Assembly (NCBI GenBank): GCA_039821125.1 | Contig: JBCBOR010000005.1 | Span: 62,001 to 126,000, forward strand | Length of the DNA: 64,000 bases | Direction of reading: 5' to 3' | Origin: Thermohalobaculum sp039821125 | GTDB lineage: Bacteria > Pseudomonadota > Alphaproteobacteria > Rhodobacterales > Rhodobacteraceae | In this document: piece after piece, positions 34,101-42,415 of the stretch | Layout: every line of letters starts with the position of its first letter | Numbering within the stretch: the first letter of the stretch is position 1 | Notes under the pieces: model-generated | Databases searched by the model: none | Seen by the model: only the letters and a program-made list of their open reading frames with translations | What the model was told of the DNA's origin: nothing | Position numbers and translations under genes: made by a program

Positions 34101-35416
34101 GTCAGCCGGTGTTCGATGGGGTCAACACCAATCGGAACCCCGTGGTCGCGACCTTCACCGACCTGGCGTCGGGTCAGGAACTGACGGTTGCGGTCAACCA
34201 CTTCAAGTCGAAGGGTGGAACCGGTGACGGTGCGGATGCGGACCAGTTGGACGGTGCCGGAAACTTCAACCAGACGCGTCTGAATGGCTCGATCGCCCTG
34301 GATGCCTTCCTGCAGACCAACCCGACGAACTCCAACAGCGACAAGATCCTGATCCTGGGCGACCTCAATGCCGCCCAACAGGAGGATCCGGTGACGTTCC
34401 TGGAAGATGCAGGCTTCACCGATCTGGCAGAAGAGTTCATCAATGATCCGGACACGCCGGAAAGCGAGAACCGCTCGTTCGTCTTCGACGGTCAGTCCAG
34501 CACGCTCGACTACGCGCTGGCCAACGAAGCCCTGCTGGCTGATGTGGCCGGTGTCACCGAGTGGCACATCAACGCAGACGAGGCCGATGCGATCGATTTC
34601 AACCTCGACTTTGGCCGCAACCCGGATCTCTTCGACGGTGACAGCCCGGCTCGGAACTCGGATCATGATCCGGTTCTGGTCAGCTTTGAGTTCGCACCGA
34701 TCGTGCTGGGCACCGATGGCAACGACCGCCTTGTAGGCACCGATGCGGGCGAGATCCTGAACGGCCTTGCCGGTAATGACAACTATCTGGGCCTCGGGGG
34801 GGACGACACCTTCGTTCTGGGCGCCAACGACCGCGACAAGGTACGCGACTATGAAATCGACGGAGATCTTCTGGACGTCAGCGCGTGGGGTACGCAAAGC
34901 ATCGACGAGCTGTTCATTGTGGGCGGCCATGGCCGGATCGCAATCGTCGATCTGATCTCGCGCGATCGTGCGACGATCAATGTTGATCCTGACGATCCGG
35001 CCTTCAACGAGACCAACTTCTCGGCGGACAACTTCATTTTCGCGGCACCGGAAGATCTGGTGCTGATTGGAACCGACGGGCGTGATCGTCTGAAGGGCCG
35101 CAGCAACGACGATCTGCTGGATGGTGGTCTCGGCCGCGACCGGTACTTCGGCAACGATGGCGAGGACACGTTCGTTATCGGCACGGATGACTGGGACGAG
35201 ATCATGGATTTCCAGGATGGGTTCGATCTGATCGACATCTCGGCCTGGGGCGTGGCGTCAGTTGACGATCTGGTCATCACCGAGTTTGCCAACGGCCGCG
35301 ATATCAACATCCGGGATGAAGATGGCAACCGGGTGGTACTGCGCTTCGCCGGTCAGTTGATCGATCCGGAAGACCTGACCGATGAGGACTTCATCTTCAC
35401 TGATCAACTCGGCTGA
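28136..35416 (+). CDS. Giant secreted 5'-nucleotidase + ExeM/NucH-type nuclease with RTX repeats
   Basis: The 2426-residue, Asp-rich mosaic protein contains, in order: a lamin-tail-like domain (1-150); a metallophosphoesterase/5'-nucleotidase (about 175-840; LLHIADQE, SGDAII near 225, LGNHEFD near 265); a second lamin-tail-like domain (about 854-1000); a choice-of-anchor-I/beta-propeller-like region (about 1045-1545); an OB-fold plus endonuclease/exonuclease/phosphatase domain of the ExeM/NucH type (about 1551-2185; ILGLVEIEN, ILGDLNA, SDHDPV); and RTX calcium-binding repeats (LGTDGNDRLVG at about 2189, IGTDGRDRLKG at about 2310). With no signal peptide and a C-terminal RTX, type I secretion is expected. 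It probably releases phosphate from extracellular DNA and nucleotides; no secretion genes are in view. Confidence 0.9.
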   Translation: MNAFINEFHYDNEGGDVGEFVEIAFPTGFDLTGFTVALYNGSNGTVYDTLVAADGVLTDGPDGASFLVFALEPNGLQNGAPDAIALVDGDGVVVEFLSYEGSFAATDGPAAGLTSVDIGVEESGATPIGFSLQRAGTGTEAADFSFVAPQAETPGAANTGQVFDFGDTGGGSGEGVFTLELLHIADQEASTGAIIDAPNLSAVLNALRGEDLGGDGEADNTLTLSSGDAIIPGVFFDASAAAFGSAGIADIQIQNELGIEAIALGNHEFDLGTGVLAGLIDGSATGDFTSPFLDGTALEDADFGGTDFAYLSTNLDFSTDANLAPLDVAGGQDTSTLSNVVTSSSVSDVNGELVGIVGATTPTLARISSPGDVGIAPDPFGDNPSEEDLDALAAEIQAEVDALLADNPTMNKVILLSHMQQLSIEQALAERLTNVDIIVAGGSNTLLSDGDDRLRDGDVSQGDYPGFFTNAGGTTTAVVNTEGSYKYVGRLVIDFDADGNILADSYDASVSGAFATDAQGVSDLVAEVLVDPEIQGIVDAIEAEIIASEGNVFGVSNVFLNGNRSGDEEDPANTDGVRTQETNLGNLTADANLVAAQAADETVVVSIKNGGGIRANIGDDSFVPAGGTEAIRVPNEELVDGDGNVIKPAGGISQNDIATTLAFNNSLSLLTLTKQELVDVLEHGVSGLPDVAGRFPQVSGVKFSFDPDNEVGSRIQNAAIFDENDQVVAELVRDSALVGDANETFRIVTLNFLAGGGDGFPFPQGEEANRVDLDQIDGVDGDGNEIETFTGMATFAEDGTEQDALAEFLAANHADEASAFDAEDTTRAEDDRIQNLNFRNDGVFGDDEIVNESIVINEIDADNPGTDDAEFIELFDGGVGNTDLSGLTVVLYNGSDDASYDAIDLDGFSTDEDGFFVIGSALVENVDLEAFTTNGLQNGADAVALVVGDAADFPNDTPVADLDVDTLVDAIVYDTNDGDDAALLAALGQTEQFNEDENGDKDNESLSRVPDETGTFVAQAPTPGVSNEEDAPLFDIPQPLLVEEVVGRIELEAGAEIVKFDPETGRAFVTSGDGLQVVNASDITTPVFEELIAPEDLGFDASDITSVDVANGIVAIARPDPTGTIDEEPEDAFTGAGQVLFFSAETLQFLGVVQVGPLPDMLTFNEDGTRLLVANEGQSSGEENQPDALENPEGSISIIEVNAANPTISPVTTLDFGDASISFEALAAKGVRVNTDAPSAAADLEPEFITIDGNTAFIALQENNAVAVIEDITNPAPFTIDSILALGTKDHSVEGNGLDASDRDDAINIDTYDIQGLFQPDGMASYSVGGQTFFLTANEGDGRDVDESRGEDLVDGDLSNGEVDETIGDELRAQLADETLLGRLKFSNVDGDTDGDGDIDVLHSFGARSFSIFDAEGNLVFDSGDEFERITATLVPEVFNGNDDGTSFDNRSDDKGPEPEAVVLGEVDGTTYAFVGLERVGGVMVYDATDPANATFVQYIRNEDENGQLLDLAPEGLQFISAEDSPTGEALLAVASEESNTLTFHQIAPVPPTLISEIQGETDFSGFDGFAQAGVDDISPLSGQIVTIEAVVTAEFLDGLSGFFVQEEDADQDGNDATSEGLFIFDNGLDLEGLAVGDLVQVTGEVGEFFGQTQISADFVEIVSSGNTLPTATEVTFPTTGVILDDDGEFVADLEAVEGMLITIPTDMTVTEFFNLDRFGEYRVSSDGRLESFTQNNDPDVEGFAQHLQDIAARSVTLDDGSSEQNPDELKIIDGNDGILTADDSFRIGDTISDITGVLGYSFDQFRIQDGQGTFTETNPRPLSPDDIGGTFSVASLNVLNFFTTLDDGTAQTDGGFDPRGADDLTRFDTNSELANTDPNAEFDRQTEKLVNAIVELDADILGLVEIENTDDNRALQALVDAVNDRLHELGSEDRYHAVDPGGLVGGENGDAITTGLIFKANTVEQTAGTTVEVLDDTRVTEELGLDFGQPVFDGVNTNRNPVVATFTDLASGQELTVAVNHFKSKGGTGDGADADQLDGAGNFNQTRLNGSIALDAFLQTNPTNSNSDKILILGDLNAAQQEDPVTFLEDAGFTDLAEEFINDPDTPESENRSFVFDGQSSTLDYALANEALLADVAGVTEWHINADEADAIDFNLDFGRNPDLFDGDSPARNSDHDPVLVSFEFAPIVLGTDGNDRLVGTDAGEILNGLAGNDNYLGLGGDDTFVLGANDRDKVRDYEIDGDLLDVSAWGTQSIDELFIVGGHGRIAIVDLISRDRATINVDPDDPAFNETNFSADNFIFAAPEDLVLIGTDGRDRLKGRSNDDLLDGGLGRDRYFGNDGEDTFVIGTDDWDEIMDFQDGFDLIDISAWGVASVDDLVITEFANGRDINIRDEDGNRVVLRFAGQLIDPEDLTDEDFIFTDQLG

Positions 35417-35422
35417 TGGGTG

Positions 35423-35443
35423 CCCGCCGCCGGATGCGGCGGG
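35423..35443 (+). terminator. GC-rich hairpin after the nuclease gene
   Basis: CCCGCCGC (35423-35430) pairs perfectly with GCGGCGGG (35436-35443) around a 5-nt loop, 7 bp after the stop codon. It is probably the first part of a double terminator. Confidence 0.45.
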
Positions 35444-35460
35444 GAAGCAACACGAGGGCG

Positions 35461-35486
35461 GGGCGCCGTGCGCCCTGCCTCTTTTG
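35461..35486 (+). terminator. Intrinsic terminator after the nuclease gene
   Basis: GGGCGC (35461-35466), loop CGT, GCGCCC (35470-35475), then TGCCTCTTTTG. The stem followed by a T-run is the best intrinsic terminator seen in the window. It lies between the nuclease and the convergent mechanosensitive channel gene. Confidence 0.65.
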
Positions 35487-35534
35487 TATGCTAAAATGCC
35501 CTGACGAGCCTTGGGCGCGGTGCCGGAGTGGCGT

Positions 35535-38066
35535 CTACCGCGTGTCGCCCATCCCGCCGGTTCCCGTCGCCAACAGGCCTTCCTCGTCGACCTGATCGCT
35601 GACACGCCGGGCGGCGGCGCCAATCGCCTTGACCTGATCTTCGGATAAATCGCCCTTGCGCTCGTCGAGATCTGGGATCCGCACGGTTACCTCGCGGTGG
35701 GCGAACTTGATGCCCTCCTTCTCGAAGAGTTCGCGGATCTCGGCATAGATGCGTTTGCGCAGCACCCACTGTTCGCCCGGACGGGTCATGAACTTGATGC
35801 GCACGATCATCGCGCTGTCGTCCATCTGGATGACGCCCTGCGACTTCACGGGCTGGATGAACTTTTCGCCGATCTCCGGATCCTCGAGCAGCCGCAGACC
35901 AAGCTTCTTGATCAACTTGCGCACGCGTTCGACATCGGTGTCGTAGGTCAAGCGCAGCGGCAGTTTCATCATCACCCAGTCGCGCGAGAAGTTGGTAAGG
36001 TGGGTGATCTCGCCAAACGGGATCGTGTGCAGCATGCCGAGGTGATGGCGAAGCTGGAAGGACCGGAGCGAGATCTTCTCGACCGTGCCCTTCACATCAC
36101 CGACGTCGATATACTCGCCCTTGCGGAAGGCATCGTCCATCAGGAAGAAGGCGCCGGACAGGATGTCCCGCACCAGCGTCTGCGCGCCAAAGCCGATGGC
36201 GAGACCGACGATCCCGGCACCGGCAAAGAGTGGCGCGACGTTCACGCCAAGCTCGGTCGCAATCAGCAGGAGCACGGTCACGGCGATCACGATCAGGAAG
36301 AAGTTCCGGAAAAGCGGCAGCAGCGTTGCCAAACGGGTCGCCCCTGCGCCGCCGCCTTCGCCCTCGCCGGGGCCCGTCGGCTCCTCGTCGCCGCCTTCTT
36401 CCTGGATCTTCTGGTCGATCCAGATCCGAACCGCGTGATAGGTGATGTACCCCACGAACACGATGTCGATCACGTCCTCGAAGAGGTTCAGGGCGGGCGT
36501 ATCCTCGAACACGTTCGGACCGCCCCAGAACCGCGCCAGTGCGTAAGCTACAGCGCCGATGGCAAAGAGCGACGCGGTCCGGCGGGCCAGATCCTCCATG
36601 GTCTGCATGCCGGGACGCTGGATCGGATATTGCGGCGCCGGATCATCCGTCCCGACGCGGGCGCCGGCGGCTTCCTCGTCGCCATCGCCGTCGATATCGC
36701 CCGCATCCACCGCTGCGTGCCGGATATCCTCGACCATTGCATCGTGGGCTTCCTGCTCCTCTAGCTGGCGCCGCTCGTCGAGATCCCGGTTGATCTGCTC
36801 GATCTGGCGGTTGCGCGCGAAAATCCGCTCGATGATGTAGGAGGCAACGGCGTAGACAATCATACCTGCCAGGAAGATCGCGTATGGCGCGATGAGGCGA
36901 TACGGGCTCGAGTCGATGCCCATGATCAGCCGGAAGCTCATGTCGCCCCAGGAGAACAGCAGATAGAGCGTGATCACCGGCGCCCAGACCGAACTGGCGG
37001 CAAGCACCGGCCAACTCACCTCCTCGCGCGACCGGCCCGCGAGGATCATGCCGCCGATGGTTTTGCGGTGTGCCCGGATCATCGCGAGGATGATCAGCAC
37101 GGTTATCAGCGAGAGCGTGATGGTGATGGCGACATAGACCTCCATCGAGAGGCCCAGGGCCTGCATCCAGGATGCAAACGCCATTGAAACGATGCCAAAC
37201 ACAGTCGCGACCGAAAGCCAGCCGTAGAGACTGCGCGCATCGCTGTCGCTGATGACGGGCAGGCGATACTCGGACAGGTACGGAGCCACGGCCATGCGCC
37301 AGATCGTGTCGACGGTTATGACAATGGCATAGGCCGCGAAAACGATGATCGTTGTCGTCTGGGTCGCCTCATGCTCCTGATAGAAGAAAAGCCCGATCGA
37401 AACCGCCACCGCCAGCGTGATCGCAACGGCAATCACCGTGAGGAACAGACGGTAGGCAAGGACAGGGAGTTTTCCCAGATACCCCTCGGGGTTCGGGCGC
37501 TGGATCGCGATCATCAGGCGCCGTGCCACATAAATCGCATAGAGCATCGCCACGGCCCTGCCGACCATCAGCAGCAGCAATGCAAAGAGCGCGATTCCCA
37601 CGAAATAGACAGGCCGCCCGGTCGGGCTGGCAGCTGCGAGCGCTGTGCGAATCTCCTCCACAGCCTCCGGCAGCCGGTGCAGGGTCGAGGTCAGGCGCTC
37701 GCGGAACAGCGAGACGGCCTGCCGCGTGGCGTTCAGCATCGGATCGGGCACGTCCTCCGCGACGAGACCATAGTCGGCGATGGTCGGCGCATTGCCTGTC
37801 GGCGCGACGGGAGTGGATTGCAGCGGCTGGGTCTGTGTTGACAGCGACGGGAACGGTGTCGATGTGGCCGCACCAGCGCCTGTGGATGGTGCTGGCGTGC
37901 TTTGTTGTGGCTTTTCTTCCGGCTGGCCTATCAGGGAGCCATAGTCCAACAACTGCGCCTGCGCGGGTGATACCGTCAGTACGGCCAGGGCGGTAAAGAT
38001 CAAAACCATCGCGCCCCAGAACAAGAGCCGCGCCTGACGCCTAGTATCCGTCAATATCCCTGTCAT
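35535..38066 (-). CDS. MscS-family mechanosensitive channel, large form
   Basis: This 843-residue inner-membrane protein has a signal peptide (cleavage near AQAQ at 36-38), a Pro/Thr-rich periplasmic stretch (about 45-95), about eight to ten membrane helices, and a C-terminal MscS core (about 590-800). The core has the pore helix GAGIVGLAIGFGAQTLVRDILSG and a beta domain (GEYIDVGDVKGTVEKISLRS). It protects against hypo-osmotic shock or conducts small solutes. A soluble linker near residues 445-470 holds an acidic DIDGDGDEE run that looks like a calcium-binding loop. It is divergent from the glycan operon; the 249-bp gap shows no motif I can name. Confidence 0.9.
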   Translation of the reverse strand: MTGILTDTRRQARLLFWGAMVLIFTALAVLTVSPAQAQLLDYGSLIGQPEEKPQQSTPAPSTGAGAATSTPFPSLSTQTQPLQSTPVAPTGNAPTIADYGLVAEDVPDPMLNATRQAVSLFRERLTSTLHRLPEAVEEIRTALAAASPTGRPVYFVGIALFALLLLMVGRAVAMLYAIYVARRLMIAIQRPNPEGYLGKLPVLAYRLFLTVIAVAITLAVAVSIGLFFYQEHEATQTTTIIVFAAYAIVITVDTIWRMAVAPYLSEYRLPVISDSDARSLYGWLSVATVFGIVSMAFASWMQALGLSMEVYVAITITLSLITVLIILAMIRAHRKTIGGMILAGRSREEVSWPVLAASSVWAPVITLYLLFSWGDMSFRLIMGIDSSPYRLIAPYAIFLAGMIVYAVASYIIERIFARNRQIEQINRDLDERRQLEEQEAHDAMVEDIRHAAVDAGDIDGDGDEEAAGARVGTDDPAPQYPIQRPGMQTMEDLARRTASLFAIGAVAYALARFWGGPNVFEDTPALNLFEDVIDIVFVGYITYHAVRIWIDQKIQEEGGDEEPTGPGEGEGGGAGATRLATLLPLFRNFFLIVIAVTVLLLIATELGVNVAPLFAGAGIVGLAIGFGAQTLVRDILSGAFFLMDDAFRKGEYIDVGDVKGTVEKISLRSFQLRHHLGMLHTIPFGEITHLTNFSRDWVMMKLPLRLTYDTDVERVRKLIKKLGLRLLEDPEIGEKFIQPVKSQGVIQMDDSAMIVRIKFMTRPGEQWVLRKRIYAEIRELFEKEGIKFAHREVTVRIPDLDERKGDLSEDQVKAIGAAARRVSDQVDEEGLLATGTGGMGDTR

Positions 38067-38315
38067 CCTAGGATCCGTGCCCCGACATGCCCATGCCCCC
38101 GATCATCCCGCCACTATAAGACAACTAGGCGACATCGGGCTACACCGGTTGTGATTTGCGAATTTGCGCCCGATCGCAGAAATTCTGGCCTATCTTGCCG
38201 GAGGGCGGTAAGCAGAAACATGAGAGAAGGGGGGCGGCATTTCAAGGAGATGCCTGATCTCTCCGGCAGCGAAGACGGCAGGAGCTGGCACCGATCTGTG
38301 CGCGGAACCATCGAC

Positions 38316-39512
38316 ATGCACGAACACCGCACATTGCTCTACAGTCACGATACGTTCGGACTTGGGCACCTGCGCCGGTCGCGGACGATTGCGACGGCAT
38401 TGACGGGAGACGACGCAACGCGGTCGGCGCTGATCGTGACCGGCTCGCCGATTGCCGGGCGCTTCGACTTTGCCGAACGGATCGATCACGTCCGTCTGCC
38501 CGGGGTCGTGAAGCTGTCGGATGGCAGCTACTCCTCGCTGAACCTCAGCATGACGATCGACGAGATGGTGCGCCTGCGCGGTGCGATCATCGCCGCGACG
38601 GCGCGCGAGTTTGCGCCCGATCTGCTGATTGTCGACAAGGAACCCTGGGGCTTTCGACAGGAACTCGCCGAGACCCTCCGCGACCTGCGGCGCAGCGGAA
38701 CAAGGATCGTTCTGGGTATCCGCGACGTCCTCGATGACGAGGATGCACTGAGCGCCGAGTGGGAGCGCAAGAACGCGGTTGCCGCGATCGAGGAATTCTA
38801 TGACGAGATCTGGATTTACGGCATCCCGGCAATCTGCGAGCCGCTGACGGGGCTCGGCCTGTCCGCGCAGATGCAGGAGCGGATTTACTACACCGGCTAC
38901 CTCAAGCGCACGGCACCGGACTGGCCGGCGGAGATCGGCTCGGACCTGCCCGAGGAGCCTTATGTGCTGGTTACGACGGGCGGCGGTGGTGATGGGGCCG
39001 ATCTGGTCGACTGGGTCCTGCGCGCCTATGAGCGGGACGCAAGTCTCAAGCATCATGCGTTGATCGTCTATGGTCCGTTCATGAACGCCACGGCGAAGCA
39101 GGCGTTCGACGAACGTGTCAGTGCTCTGGCGGGGCGCGTCACGGCGATCACCTTCCATGCGCGTCTCGAGCGGGTGTTGGCCGAGGCACAGGGCGTGGTC
39201 GCGATGGGCGGCTACAACACGTTCTGCGAAATCCTGTCGCTGGACAAACCGGCCATTATCGTGCCGCGCACCCATCCAAGGCGGGAGCAGGTGATCCGGG
39301 CAGAAGCGGCGGAGCGTGTTGGCCTTCTGCGCATGCTCCTGCCGGAACGCGATGGCGACAGCGCCGCCGTGATGGCCGAGGCGATCAAGGCGCTCGCCTT
39401 CCAGCGCCGACCGTCCGAGTTTCGTATTCCCGGCCTGATGGACGGCCTGACAACCATCGCTGAGCGGGCAGGAACCGCGGCTGCCGCCTCTGTCGCCGCG
39501 GCTGGCGAGTAG
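38316..39512 (+). CDS. Glycosyltransferase, MurG/GT28-like
   Basis: The 398-residue protein has two Rossmann-like halves: the N-terminus opens with LLYSHDTFGLGHLRRSRTIA (the GxGHxxR acceptor loop of GT-B enzymes) and the C-terminal half has TGGGGDGADLVDWVL and GVVAMGGYNTFCEILSLDKPAIIVPR, the nucleotide-sugar site of MurG-like transferases. ATG 38316 is preferred because the fold starts just there; upstream in-frame ATGs at 38220 or 38250 add charged residues of no family type. It is the first gene of a six-gene set; the next starts 2 bp after its stop. Confidence 0.8.
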   Translation: MHEHRTLLYSHDTFGLGHLRRSRTIATALTGDDATRSALIVTGSPIAGRFDFAERIDHVRLPGVVKLSDGSYSSLNLSMTIDEMVRLRGAIIAATAREFAPDLLIVDKEPWGFRQELAETLRDLRRSGTRIVLGIRDVLDDEDALSAEWERKNAVAAIEEFYDEIWIYGIPAICEPLTGLGLSAQMQERIYYTGYLKRTAPDWPAEIGSDLPEEPYVLVTTGGGGDGADLVDWVLRAYERDASLKHHALIVYGPFMNATAKQAFDERVSALAGRVTAITFHARLERVLAEAQGVVAMGGYNTFCEILSLDKPAIIVPRTHPRREQVIRAEAAERVGLLRMLLPERDGDSAAVMAEAIKALAFQRRPSEFRIPGLMDGLTTIAERAGTAAAASVAAAGE

Positions 39513-39514
39513 CC

Positions 39515-40759
39515 ATGGACGGCGCCCGACCTGCTGCGCCGCGCCTCGCCGTGGTGCTCAAGGGCTATCCCCGCCTGTCCGAGACGTTCATCGCCCAGGA
39601 ACTGCTCGAATTGCAGCGGCGCGGGTATGCGTTCGAGATCTGGTCCCTGCGCGAGCCCTATGACGACAAAACGCATCCGATGCATGCCGAAATCACAGCG
39701 CCTGTGCGCTACCTGCCCGAGTATCTCTACCAGGCGCCGTTGCGCGTCCTGCGGGCGTGGTGGCGGGCACGGCGCATGCCGGGTTACCGCGCCGCGGCGC
39801 GGGTCTGGTGGCGTGATCTCTGGCGCGATCGAACGCCGAACCGTGTGCGGCGGTGGGGGCAGGCTTTGGTCATGGCTGCCGAGATGTCGGGCACCGAAGA
39901 TCTGATCTATGCCCACTTTCTGCATACACCCGGATCGGTCGGGCGTTATGCAGCGCTGATCTGTGGGCTGCGCTGGGGATTTTCGGCCCATGCCAAGGAC
40001 ATCTGGACGATCCCGGACTGGGAGAAGCGCGAGAAAATCGCCGATGCCGCGTTTGGCGTGACCTGCACGGGTACTGGCGCGCAGCATCTTCAGGGCCTCG
40101 ACACGCAGGGCGGGACGGTTGATCTGGTCTATCATGGCCTCGATCTTTCCCGGTTCCCGGCACCGCCAGAGCGGCTCAGATCGGATGGGCCTGTGACACT
40201 GCTCTCGGTTGGTCGATTGGTCGCGAAGAAAGGATACGATGACCTTCTGGCCGGGCTCGCGAGCCTTGAGGATCTTGACTGGCGCTTTGTGCATATCGGC
40301 GGTGGGGCGTTGAAGGATGAGTTGCGTGCCGAGGCCGACCGCCTCGGTATCAGCGCCCGGATCGAGTGGCGTGGCAAGCAGGACCAGAAAGCAGTGATCG
40401 CGGCAATGCGTGAAGCGGATCTCTTCGTCCTGCCTTCGAAAATTGCGGAAGATGGCGACAGGGACGGGCTGCCCAATGTGCTGATGGAGGCGGCGTCGCA
40501 GAAACTGCCTATCATCTCCACGGCGGTATCGGCGATCCCCGAGTTTGTCACCGATGGCGTCCACGGGTGCCTCGTCCCGCCGTCCGATCCGGACGGGTTG
40601 GCCGCAGCGATCCGCACGCTCGCCGCTGATCCGCAGGGCCGCACCGTCTTGGCCGATGCCGCTTTCGAGCGGCTCAACCGAGAGTTTGGTATGACCGCAG
40701 GGATTGATCTTCTGGATGCACGGCTCCGTGCGGCAGCACGGGCGGGCGTCGATGCCTGA
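39515..40759 (+). CDS. Glycosyltransferase family 4 protein
   Basis: The 414-residue GT-B enzyme starts with LAVVLKGYPRLSETFIAQEL, typical of colanic-acid-type WcaL/AmsK transferases. It has the C-terminal GT4 core LLSVGRLVAKKGYDDLL and the E-x7-E-like block DRDGLPNVLMEAASQKLPIISTAVSAIPEFV. It adds a sugar from an NDP-sugar to a growing glycan at the cytoplasmic face. It overlaps the next gene by 8 bp. The operon context gives no exact product. Confidence 0.9.
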   Translation: MDGARPAAPRLAVVLKGYPRLSETFIAQELLELQRRGYAFEIWSLREPYDDKTHPMHAEITAPVRYLPEYLYQAPLRVLRAWWRARRMPGYRAAARVWWRDLWRDRTPNRVRRWGQALVMAAEMSGTEDLIYAHFLHTPGSVGRYAALICGLRWGFSAHAKDIWTIPDWEKREKIADAAFGVTCTGTGAQHLQGLDTQGGTVDLVYHGLDLSRFPAPPERLRSDGPVTLLSVGRLVAKKGYDDLLAGLASLEDLDWRFVHIGGGALKDELRAEADRLGISARIEWRGKQDQKAVIAAMREADLFVLPSKIAEDGDRDGLPNVLMEAASQKLPIISTAVSAIPEFVTDGVHGCLVPPSDPDGLAAAIRTLAADPQGRTVLADAAFERLNREFGMTAGIDLLDARLRAAARAGVDA

Positions 40760-41840
40760 AGCTGACGGCGGCGACCGGCAGCGGGAGATTGCCTTCTACG
40801 CGCCGCTTAAATCACCGGATCATCCAACACCCTCGGGCGACCGGCAAATTGCGCGCCTGACGCTTGAGGCGCTCGCCCGCGCCGGTTTCACCCCAAGAAC
40901 CGCAAGCGATCTTCGGCTCTTTGACCGGGACGGGGATGAGGCTGTGCAGCAGGATCTCGCCCGGGCCTCGGTCGCGGAAGCCGAGCGTGTGATCGCCGAT
41001 CTCCGCGCGTCGCCGCCTGCGCTCTGGTTCACCTACCATTGTTACTACAAGGCGCCGGATCTGATCGGTCCCCGTGTTGCCGAGGCGCTGGGCATTCCCT
41101 ACGCCATCTCCGAGCCGTCGATCTCGATGAAACGCCGCACCGGCCCCTGGGCGCGGTTTGCCGCTGCGTCCGAGGCTGCGATCGCCCGCGCAGATCGTCT
41201 GTTCTGGACAACGCGGCGCGACCGTCCGGCGCTGGAACAGGCAGGGCACAAGGGGCGACTGACCCACCTCCCGGCGTTCCTGGCCGAAGGGCCGCCGCCA
41301 AAGCATCGCGGCGCCCACGATCCCGTGCGCCTGCTGACCGTCGCGATGATGCGCCCTGGGGACAAGCTCGAAAGCTATCGCCGCCTCGCTGCGGCGCTAG
41401 GGCATCTCGACGGCCCGTGGCTCCTGACCGTGATCGGCGATGGGGAGGCTGCTGCTGCGGTGCGTGCGCTTCTCTCTCGCTTCTCGGGTCAGGTGCACTT
41501 TCGTGGGCAGATCGAAGAGGCCTCCGCCATGCGTGCGGCCTACGCGGCCGCGGATGTTTTCGTGTGGCCGGGTGTGGGAGAGGGGGTCGGCATGGTGTAC
41601 CTCGAGGCGCAGGCCGCCGGTCTCCCGGTTGTGGCGGAGAACCACGCAGCGCAGCGTGATCTGGTTGCCGCGCCACTGGTCCCTGTCGGGGATGCACAGG
41701 CCTTTGCCGCCGCGATCGAGGAGACCCGCATCGAGCGCCGCAGCCTTTCGATCGCGGCACGGTCGCATGTCGTCGAGCACCATGGTCTCGGTGCCGCCGC
41801 GCGTATCCTGCGTGCCGCTCTCGGGCCGTTGGTCACATGA
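40752..41840 (+). CDS. Glycosyltransferase family 4-like protein
   Basis: A 362-residue GT-B protein with a weaker GT4 signature: N-terminal REIAFYAPLKSPDHPTPSGDR and C-terminal LLTVIGDGEAAAAVRALL, VFVWPGVGEGVGMVYLEAQAAGLPVVA. The start ATG lies inside the end of the preceding gene. The SGDRQIARLTLEAL block suggests an acceptor loop different from the neighbour, so it is probably not a duplicate. It overlaps the phosphatase gene by ATGA. Confidence 0.82.
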   Translation: MPEADGGDRQREIAFYAPLKSPDHPTPSGDRQIARLTLEALARAGFTPRTASDLRLFDRDGDEAVQQDLARASVAEAERVIADLRASPPALWFTYHCYYKAPDLIGPRVAEALGIPYAISEPSISMKRRTGPWARFAAASEAAIARADRLFWTTRRDRPALEQAGHKGRLTHLPAFLAEGPPPKHRGAHDPVRLLTVAMMRPGDKLESYRRLAAALGHLDGPWLLTVIGDGEAAAAVRALLSRFSGQVHFRGQIEEASAMRAAYAAADVFVWPGVGEGVGMVYLEAQAAGLPVVAENHAAQRDLVAAPLVPVGDAQAFAAAIEETRIERRSLSIAARSHVVEHHGLGAAARILRAALGPLVT

Positions 41841-42415
41841 CGCGCATTGCGCTTTTGCGGCACTATCCGACGGCGTGGAACGCCGAACAGCGCTTGCAGG
41901 GCCGCTCTGATATCCCCCTGACCGATGCCGCACGCGAGACCCTGGGCGGTTTGAAATTGCCTCCACCCTGGGATGGGGCGCGTATCCTCGCAAGCCCGCT
42001 CAGTCGTGCCGTCGAGACGGCCGAGATCCTGACCGGCCGTTCGGTTCAAACGGATGCGCGCTTGGTCGAGCTGTCCTGGGGCGAATGGGAAGGCTGTCTC
42101 GCAAAGGATCTGCTGGCCGATCCTGGGACGGATTTTCGCCCGACCCACGAGTGGAACTGGACCATGCGCGCACCCGGCGGCGAAAGCGCCGAGGAGGCAT
42201 GGACGCGGGTCAAACCCGCGCTGGCCGACATAGCCACCGTCTCACAGCCTGCTCTCCTGGTGATGCACAAAGCGCTGATGCGTCTGATCCTCGGCGTGGC
42301 ATGTGCCTGGCAGGGCACCCCCGAGATCAAGCGCGGCCGTCTCTATCCCATGACAGTGCGGCCAAGTGGCCACCCGACAGCTGTTGAAGACCCTGTGCGT
42401 CTGGTGCCGCGATAA
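41837..42415 (+). CDS. Histidine phosphatase (phosphoglycerate mutase-like)
   Basis: The 192-residue protein has the catalytic histidine in IALLRHYPTAWN (RHY instead of the usual RHG), a substrate arginine in SPLSRAVETAEIL, the acid ELSWGEWEG, and the second histidine in LLVMHKALMRLI. It probably removes phosphate from a sugar phosphate or glycan intermediate, given four glycosyltransferases around it. It is coupled on both sides (ATGA upstream; 1-bp overlap downstream). Confidence 0.85.
   Translation: MTRIALLRHYPTAWNAEQRLQGRSDIPLTDAARETLGGLKLPPPWDGARILASPLSRAVETAEILTGRSVQTDARLVELSWGEWEGCLAKDLLADPGTDFRPTHEWNWTMRAPGGESAEEAWTRVKPALADIATVSQPALLVMHKALMRLILGVACAWQGTPEIKRGRLYPMTVRPSGHPTAVEDPVRLVPR

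Noticed and set aside
30344..34930. Minus-strand frames of 917 and 472 codons inside the giant nuclease gene
   Set aside because: Antisense of Asp/Gly-rich codons gives long Val/Arg/Ile-rich frames; no domains and no start signals.
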